The translations under genes were made by a program, and so were the position numbers. Below, piece by piece: positions 57,014-64,000 of a DNA stretch of 64,000 bases (position 1 is the stretch's first letter; each line of letters starts with the position of its first letter). The stretch lies in contig NW_006767441.1 of NCBI RefSeq assembly GCF_000264995.1, forward strand, positions 686,787 to 750,786, in the 5' to 3' direction. Origin of the DNA: Punctularia strigosozonata HHB-11173 SS5 (lineage: Eukaryota; Basidiomycota; Agaricomycetes; Corticiales; Punctulariaceae). The notes under the pieces are model-generated. The model had not been told where the DNA came from. It did not search any database and saw only the letters and a program-made list of their open reading frames with translations.

Positions 57014-59599
57014 ATGGATTTGTCGCAGATACCCGATGAGTCTAAGGTCGGCTACTCGATATACCCGCCAACCTGAAACTGACCCTACTCTCAGGTGCTA
57101 ATCATCTATACGGGCGGTACCATTGGCATGCTTGTCGGTCAGGAAGGCTACGTGCCAGAGCCCTACTTCTTGACGGAAACACTGCGCAGTCAAAACCGAT
57201 TCCATGACCCGCTTCAAGAGTCCCTTTTCTCTCACTCCTCTTCTGTCGCGGGGTTTCGTGAATGGAGCTCGTCCTCAGGACGTACCAGCCCATCAGGAGA
57301 GAGAACTACGCCGACGAGCTACTCGCCAGCTACTCCAACCCTTCGTGTCCTTTCCTCTCGCCCGATAGGAGATACAATGGGGTTGCGTGTGCAGCCTTAC
57401 AGTGGGGGTAGCCCCCGCCAGCCAACCTGTCGTCAGATTGAGGAAAACGTCTACGAGGCCGATATACCCAGTTTGATCACTCCACGGCCTGCGTTGCATG
57501 GAAATGGCGGGAAGCGAATCAGATACGCTGTCTTGGAAGTGCGTTCGTGCTCGGATGGCAGCGCTCGCGCAGTTGATCATGCCGTCACCAGTGGAATCCG
57601 CTCTTGGATAGCAGCAATATCGAGATAGATGGTAAGAGAACGAAACTCGCAGCATATTCTGGTGCTCACTCTGTACGTATTTCTCAAGGATAGATTGGAT
57701 CCGGATTGCGACCGAGATTGAGCTTAATTATCCCTTGTGGGTTCTCCGATCATAAAAGGTTACGTTTCCGCTCAGACCTTCGCCCAGGTTCGATGCATTC
57801 GTGAGTGGCCTCGCCATGTCCATGGTACTTTTCCAGTACTGAACTGGATTGTAATATCTCAGGTTGTGTTGCACGGCACGGATACTATGTCATATACCTC
57901 CAGCGCCCTCAGCTTCCTCCTGGAAGACCTCGGAAAGACCGTTATTCTGACTGGAGCTCAGATCCCTCTCTCCCAAGTGGGTAAACATACACGCTTTTCG
58001 TACACATACTCATGTCCGGACAATAGCTACGCAACGACGCAATTGACAACCTGCTCGGGGCTCTAATGATCGCCGGTCATTACATTATACCTGGTAAGGC
58101 CGCCTTTTTGCCCTCGATGGATGGGTCTGATCAGAATTTCAGAATGTTCTCTCTTTTTCAATCACACCCTCTATCGAGGCAACAGGGTGTCAAAAATGTC
58201 GTCTTATGACCTGGATGCTTTCGACAGTCCTAATTTTCCCCCATTAGTCGATGGTATGCCCTGAAGCCTTCATGCCGAAGTTGTATTCAGTAAACCTACA
58301 GTTGGGATTGACATCACTATAAACTGGAACGACGTCATCAGGCAGACTGGCCTTCGCAGGTTTCATGCGCACAAGACCATGAGTACACACGTTGGTAGGT
58401 CAATCGAGGAATCCACTGGCCATCAATGCTGAAACTATACTAGCGACTCTGCGGCTCTTTCCTGGTATCACTAGCGCTACTGTCCGCGCTTTTCTCGCTC
58501 CTCCTATCAAAGGTAGGTGACATATACATGCAACACCGCTCAATCTAATATGGGACTGATGGTGATCAAGGCGTAGTGCTCGAGACATTCGGCGCAGGCA
58601 ATGCTCCTCAACGTGCCGACCTCATGACCACCCTCAAGGAAGCGTGCGATCGCGGCGTCGTGATCGTCGCAATATCGCAATGCTCAAGGGGTACAGTAAG
58701 CGACACATACCAAACAGGGCGTACACTGCTTCAAGCCGGAGTTGTTCCCGGCGGCGACATGACACCCGAATGTGCCTTAACCAAACTCAGCTATCTATTA
58801 TCGAAACCCGCGTTGTCGGTATCAGAAGTCAGGAGGCTCATTGGAACTCCTCTTCGTGGCGAACTGACTCGACCTTCGACTGCTACGCCTGCCTCCGGTT
58901 CCATAGAGCAAAACCTCGAAAGCATCCAAGATCTACTCACGCAGGTCGTTCGCTTGTCGAACGCCAATACCATGGCGCAAGCCCCTCAAATCTTGATTGA
59001 CTCCTCCTCTATTTCGAGCAGCGAATCGACCGCGCCTTGGTCGTGGACGGCTTCTGAGGCTCTAACCACTGAAGCTGCACTGCTTCCGTATCTGATTCAC
59101 CTCGCGGCAGCCAAGAACGACGTCGAAGCGCTTCGATTTTGCATCAAGACGACGACGCCCGACCCTGCTGTCGGGGTCAATAGCCCTGTCATCGACCGTC
59201 CCCAACAGAGTCAAGCGATCGCCGGCGTTCTTGTCAACGCACTTGATCCTGCAAGCGGACGTTCTCCTCTGCATACCGCTGCGCTTAATGGCAGTGTCAA
59301 ATGCGTGCAGACTCTGCTGGAGGCCGGGGCTCTCGTCCATCTCAGGGATAGCCTAGGACACACCGCGCTTTACTATGTGAGCTGACATGTCGCACGCTAT
59401 TTGCGCGACTGACGCTTCTCAGGCTGCTCGTCAAAATCATGAAAGTGCCGTCGATGTTTTGGTACAAGCCGGCGCGAACTTGGGTGGAAGCGATGTCGAC
59501 GGAGGTTTCTCTGCTCTTGCTGTACAGAAAAGCACAAGATCCGCTGATGATGTCGCCCTCCGAATATGGACAAAAGCCGGCATGTCCGCCGCGCCATGA
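57014..59599 (+). CDS. Type I L-asparaginase with C-terminal ankyrin repeats
   Basis: This cytosolic enzyme hydrolyses L-asparagine to aspartate and ammonia. The start is the ATG at 57014-57016 (MDLSQIPDESK), joined to VLIIYTGGTIGM with the catalytic Thr in TGGTIG (57110-57127). The second catalytic block is VVLHGTDTMSYTSSALSFLL near 57870-57915, then GKTVILTGAQIPLSQ, LDNLLGALMIAGHYIIPE, FNHTLYRGNRVSKMSSYDLD, GVVLETFGAGNAPQR and a substrate-loop region QCSRGTVSDTYQTGRTLLQA. An ankyrin module follows (LIHLAAAKNDVEALRFC, LHTAALNGSVKCVQTLLEAG, ALYYAARQNHESAVDVLVQA) and the gene stops at 59597-59599. About 100 residues of Ser/Pro-rich sequence are inserted between TGGTIGM and the HGTDT block. The architecture matches fungal and animal type I asparaginases such as human ASPG, without evidence for lysophospholipase activity. 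Confidence 0.9.
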
Positions 59600-60240
59600 T
59601 ATGGGAAGGACCAAATTTGGATTGGGTGTGAGACGTGCGGTGTGTGATCCTGTGCTCTCAACAAGATCCGGTATGTGTCCTCGGGCCGTTGCAGGAATAG
59701 ATAGAACGGATGAATGTGCTTGGGGATACTGTGGATATTTCCTTGGAATGTAGAATGCATTCCTCGATGGAACTAAGATAGGGCTCATTCAGTTTCAACA
59801 GGTCCCACGGGTCTTGCTAGTCGAATAAAATATTCTACGCTCAAAATTCACAGAAATCGCCGCCACAGATTTCAAGATAATGTACAATCAAAGAGAATTG
59901 TGGTTTTAGATTTAAAGTGTGTACCCCGTAGCGAGTGGAATTCGCTGCACAGCACTTATCACACCTGTTGAAACTGAATGAGCCCTATCTTAGTTGTTTC
60001 GTACCCCATCTCGCGTTCAACCCGGCAAGAAGGCCGAGATTCGCGCCATAGAGCACAGCCACAGACGCGGTAGTCGATTACATCACGCGTTGGTGCCAGG
60101 TGCTGAACTTAGCTTCGGAGGTCCGTTGGACTGCTTATAACGCCAGTCATCACGCAGGAACCCACCCGTAACTCGGACATCTACCTTCAGCTTACCACCG
60201 TGGCTGTGAGCAACTGTGCAAAACATTCTCCTTGGATATC
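59600..60240. other. Intergenic: between asparaginase and F-box genes
   Basis: 640 bp, partly AT-rich (59.82-59.92 kb), holding the 3' flank of the asparaginase gene and the promoter of the F-box gene. No gene was recognised. Confidence 0.5.
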
Positions 60241-61783
60241 ATGGAGCTTCTCTCTCTGCCGCTCGATGTTACCTGGCATATCATGCGCTTTCTCTCGGTC
60301 CAGGACGTCGTGACATGTCAAATGGTAAGCTGTACTCACACTGCCTGCTAACCTATACTGCATTAACGAGACCCTATGGTAGACGTGTCGTTGTCTCTAC
60401 GAGGTACTAGCTGAAAGCAGTGTCTGGTATAACGCCCTTGTCGACATCTTGCGAAACCAACCCTACCCCCACATCTCCAAGAAGCTGCACGCCATGTCAA
60501 CAGAACAGCTGCGAACATGCGCCGTCAGGTTGAGCTCCGTAGAACATAAATGGCACAAGGAGGGTCACCGCCCGAGCGCCATTCGATACATCCAATGCTC
60601 TTCGTCCGTCCGACAGGCTGAACTGCTCCCCGGCGGAGACCTGATGCTCCTTCTTCTCGATGAGGGCACTCTGCAGCTGACATCGATTATGGGCGATCTT
60701 GCTCCAACAGCGGAGGTTAAACACTGCAGCAGGTCTCCCTATGTCAGATGCAAGGTCTTTACGACGTCTGCCCTGGAAACGCTCGTTTTACTGCGAATAG
60801 CAGCTCCTGCTGATGCACAGTGAGTCTCTCCACATTCTGTTGTCTTGAAAAGGGATTTACACATTTACTATAGAGCTGGGGATGATTTGTATCTGTATCT
60901 GCTGGACACCGTAAGGCCCGCTTTCAAGGAGATCTCGCATGTTGTTGCGAGTGGCCTCACTCAGTACACTGTCGCCGGAAACCTCTTCGTTTATAGTTGC
61001 ATCACGGATACGGATGAAGATCTCGTCTTTGTGAAGTCTATCCCTGAGCTGTCCGAATCCACTGGTGATGTTGGTTCCGTTGTACTTAACCTAGGAACGG
61101 AACTGGTGAGCGTTGTTGCGAAGCCCATATCAGTGCCAATCTTGACGAATCTATAGAGCTGTCAAGACTTCTTGCTTCTGCCACTGAAGAAGGATCGATT
61201 GCTCATATCCCACACGCTCGGTTTATCGCTTTATGAAATTCCTTCCTTGGCGAATACCGCTCAGCATCCCGGTTCGCCGATACCAATTGTACCGATATGG
61301 CAGACATTTTTCCGCTTGCAACACGCTTTACGTCATGCGTCCCCCATAGTATGGAACGAGGAAGAAGGCGGTCACGTCGGCTCAGTGATGATCATGGGGA
61401 TTAACACAATGCACATGTTCGCCTCTGAACCCGAACCAGGATATCGCCGATCCCTCGATTGCCGTCTCTTCTTCACACCACCTCAGTACTGCGTTTTCGG
61501 CTCCTATCATGCGCTCTGGGACCACGGTCGGACAAAAGTGACACGTCTAGGCAGCGAAGTCATTCAAGCGGGAATAGTGGTCAAGACTTGCACACTTCCA
61601 CGTCGCACCGAAGGATCTAAAGGATGGTCTCAACCGTTGCTGGGATCGATGATTATCCCTGTCCAGCCTGAGGAAGTAGCGGTGCATGCGAGCTTGGATG
61701 AAGCTTCGGGTCGATTTTCGCTTGTGCTAAGCAAGGGCTACGGGGATCGGCGCATTGCAATCGTTGCAGTCGTCGATGTCTAG
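60241..61783 (+). CDS. F-box protein
   Basis: This is a likely substrate adaptor for an SCF (Skp1-cullin-F-box) ubiquitin ligase. The start is the ATG at 60241, and the N-terminus carries an F-box: MELLSLPLDVTWHIMRFLSV then QDVVTCQM / TCRCLYEVLAESSVWYNALV, split by a GTAAGC...GGTAG intron. The remaining about 430 residues have no leucine-rich repeats and no clear WD repeats. They are beta-rich in appearance, with segments such as ELLPGGDLMLLLLDEGTLQL, AGDDLYLYLLDTVRPAFKEI and FLLLPLKKDRLLISHTLGLS that suggest a propeller-like fold. The stop is at 61781-61783. Such F-box proteins are expanded in Agaricomycetes and usually have no known substrate. Three introns are visible. It is convergent with the eIF2B beta gene. 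Confidence 0.82.
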
Positions 61784-61922
61784 AACCTACAGCTACATTC
61801 TATTGATGACGAGAACGACGTGCCGGTGTTGTATTATAGTACATGTAAGTATCTTAGTCTTCCAGGTGAACGCAAATTCGAATGGTGCAGCCCGCGCAGT
61901 GTACGTCCATATCCCACGGGTA

Positions 61923-63369
61923 TTACAGTTCGTCGTCGTCGTAGGTTTCCTTGATAAGTCTAAGACACGATTAGCAACAAATTGCAACGTCAAATACTAC
62001 TTTCTACTTACCGATAGATTGAAGAAGGCGGATGATCGCCACTGCAATGAATTAGTCATGCAATTCGCCGCGGCATGAGCGAAGCACATACTCATTCGTG
62101 ATATAAACGTCAACCATCTCCGGCCGAACGTAGTCGTAGAATGGGTTCACCACGTCGACTTTATCCACCAAGTCTCCCTCCTCGAAACCAAGCACTGCAC
62201 TGGGATCTGCGAAGTCTAGCGCGCCGTATTCGTGATACAGGTTCCATAAGGGCGTTAACTTGAATTGTCCAGCGCAAACAACGATAGGCGTGCTATGTGC
62301 CCGTGCAGCTGTCGCAGCCATTAAAGTACCCGTTACGGCAAACATACCGCCATTGGCGAGTATGGCATGTGACCCGACGATGAGCTTGTTCACGCGGGAC
62401 ATGAGGGCGTAAATGGAGGAGTCGGGGACCAGGAACGCGGAGATGCCGGCTGCCGACAAGGCTCGTGCCATGTCATGGCCGCTGTATCTGCGGAGAGTTT
62501 GAGGTACAGCTCAACGCGGGGTAAATGTTGCTGGGACTCACGAAGGGGCACTCTCTGCAACTATGACAGTATATTTTCTGTCTTTCGCTGCTGCTTTGAG
62601 GAAGGCTTCGACAGTCTTGGACATTCCAATAGTGAGAATGATTTCGCTGTTCACGATCAGTGCCTGTGGACACATATCCTGTGGCGATTTGCTTACTCTG
62701 AATGGATATGGTCTTTTGCATTCTTCGAAACGTTGTCGTATACCGTCTCCAATTCATCCAGAACATCTTGGATGGCTTCCATGAGCACCGGCTTGAGGCC
62801 ACGTGCGAATGAATCGGGATCATCGGTGTCTTTCTCCTTCAGTGTTGTTCTCTCTTCTGACTTCGCGGTGGCAGCTTGCTGTCGCGGTTGGCCCTGGAGC
62901 ACGAACTTCGCGATGGAGAAAGCTGTAGGTGCATTGGTAGTCGGAGCGATCGACGTCCCTTCTTTGACGGTCGAGTATTCCTCTCGTATGTGGTGTAGTA
63001 CTTTCCGCACGGTGTTACCAACAGTATGTTCTGCACGAAGATGATTTCATGAATGTGAGAACCGATAAAGGCTACGATACATGGCGAATCAGCAGAACCT
63101 TTAGGTTGAGCCTCTACTAGTTTTCGTCCCACCGCCCGAATCAGGTCGATAAGCTGCTCGAAATTGGAGAACCGGGCTTTCGATACCACTTGTCGGAGGA
63201 CAAGGACTGTTTCAAGGGCAGTCTCTCGCGATCCCACCACTTGCCTGAAATAGTCTCAGTTGAACATAGCGGAAGACGTGTAGCTGATCACAACGGACCG
63301 ACGCCGCAGCTTCGATACAAGGTTGTCGACGGAACGTCCTCCCACTGAAGTCTGTACTTCGGTGACCAT
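61923..63369 (-). CDS. GCD7: Translation initiation factor eIF2B subunit beta
   Basis: This is a regulatory subunit of the guanine-nucleotide exchange factor for eIF2, which senses phosphorylated eIF2alpha. The start is the ATG at 63367-63369 ([20 protein letters not shown]). The helical N-terminal half includes [40 protein letters not shown] and [20 protein letters not shown]. The Rossmann-like C-terminal half contains [40 protein letters not shown] then [40 protein letters not shown] and [17 protein letters not shown]. The last coding exons join as [20 protein letters not shown], then DDDEL and a stop at 61923-61925, with a GTATGT donor. Motifs distinguish beta from the alpha and delta subunits. 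It is convergent with the F-box gene. Confidence 0.95.
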
Positions 63370-63751
63370 CGGTGCGGATGTGATGGACAAAGCTGAGACT
63401 CTGAGAGAAACGCATCCATGACTCGATGACGGGCAAAAGTGTGCACAGCCACGCCTGATCTGCCTTTGCCGTGTAATCGTTACCCTGCTCAAAACAACAT
63501 ACATAATATTCTTGGGGTGCCTTGGTGCGGGAACTTGTTGAACTTTGTATATCGTACAAATATGGAAATATCACACGCTCGTTACCTATTATGTACAGAT
63601 TCTCTCACATGTTCTATTCTTGTGTTCTTCCTTGCGATCTTCTATCTTTCCTGATTGATATTACCGCCTTAGGCACATTCTTTTGTTCCCTTTATGGAAA
63701 TGCTTCCCTCGAGCTCCCTCACATATACCAGGAGCTCTCCCTCCGCATCTC

Positions 63752-63782
63752 CTCAGTCTTTTCCCTTATACTTGACTGAGGA
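63752..63782 (+). repeat. Hairpin-forming direct repeat, copy 1
   Basis: 31 bp identical to copy 2 at 63870-63900. Each begins CTCAGTC and carries GACTGAG near its right end, so the seven-base arms are perfect inverted repeats around a 15-nt T/C-rich loop. This is seen directly; origin unknown. Confidence 0.9.
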
Positions 63783-63869
63783 GTGAGTCTGTCATGTCCC
63801 TTCATGTCCCTTATGTCCTAACGTACTTATGATGCCTCTGTAGTCATATATTAGGTACTACATGCGTAA

Positions 63870-63900
63870 CTCAGTCTTTTCCCTTATACTTGACTGAGGA
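63870..63900 (+). repeat. Hairpin-forming direct repeat, copy 2
   Basis: Identical to copy 1, 118 bp to its right, and immediately followed by TCATATATTAGG (63901-63912), which also occurs alone at 63844-63855 between the copies. Confidence 0.9.
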
Positions 63901-64000
63901 TCATATATTAGGGAATTATCGCTCTTGCCTTCAGATCCAGAAGTTCATCAGGTTATGAGCCCTGAGTCTCTCGTAACTCTGAACCTCGATCGACTTTGCG

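Larger units (their letters stand above)
63370..64000. other. Right-end intergenic region with repeated hairpins
   Basis: 5' flank of the eIF2B beta gene and beyond. There is no recognisable protein. It contains two identical 31-bp hairpin-forming segments and a repeated TCATATATTAGG motif (separate entries). Confidence 0.6.

Overview
The window reads as a gene-dense piece of a basidiomycete nuclear chromosome, most likely from a mushroom-forming Agaricomycete. Protein-coding genes are broken by many short GT-AG introns (mostly about 45-80 nt, with some exons of only 21-24 nt). The products are eukaryotic and fungal: a 20S proteasome subunit, SUMO E2, a GARP tether, eIF2B, a Zn2Cys6 regulator, a WOPR regulator, an Ecl1-like factor and Atg15. 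I can support about two dozen protein genes and one clear pseudogene. I found no tRNA, rRNA, CRISPR array or intact transposon.

Layout. 1-5.2 kb (minus): the 3'-truncated end of a SAC/hSac2 phosphoinositide phosphatase, then proteasome subunit beta-5 (PRE2). 5.7-6.9 kb (plus): a decayed short-chain dehydrogenase. 7.1-8.5 kb (plus): phosphopantetheine adenylyltransferase. 8.9-20.0 kb (minus): a LIM-domain protein, a Zn2Cys6 transcription factor, a 2.2-kb gene-poor stretch with a 25-bp tandem repeat, and the DHHC palmitoyltransferase ERF2. 20.3-23.5 kb: a SAM-dependent methyltransferase (minus) divergent from UBC9 (plus). 24.4-28 kb: ATG15 (minus) divergent from an unassigned four-TM protein (plus). 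28.3-34.7 kb: CSM1/PCS1 (minus) divergent from an ADGF-type adenosine deaminase (plus), an uncertain small ORF, and a three-KH RNA-binding protein (plus). 35.5-36.7 kb (minus): an Ecl1-like protein, followed upstream by 3.7 kb with no recognised gene. 40.5-50 kb: VPS54 (minus), a TLC-domain protein (plus) and GID7/WDR26 (plus). 51.5-55.5 kb: elongin A (minus) and a WOPR/Gti1-Pac2 regulator (plus). 55.7-63.4 kb: BRX1 (minus), ankyrin-tailed L-asparaginase (plus), an F-box protein (plus) and eIF2B beta (minus). The right end carries repeated hairpins.

The genes are mainly conserved housekeeping functions and do not form a metabolic cluster. Several touch protein and membrane turnover: proteasome, SUMO conjugation, the GID ligase, an F-box adaptor, elongin A, Atg15, GARP and a SAC phosphatase. 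I infer no co-regulation from that. The least explained parts are the Ecl1-like gene with its long upstream region, the four-TM protein, the overlapping small ORF before the KH gene, the repeat-bearing intergenic regions and the dead dehydrogenase. I see no convincing new multi-gene system. Splice sites were assigned by eye, so exon edges are approximate unless a position is given.
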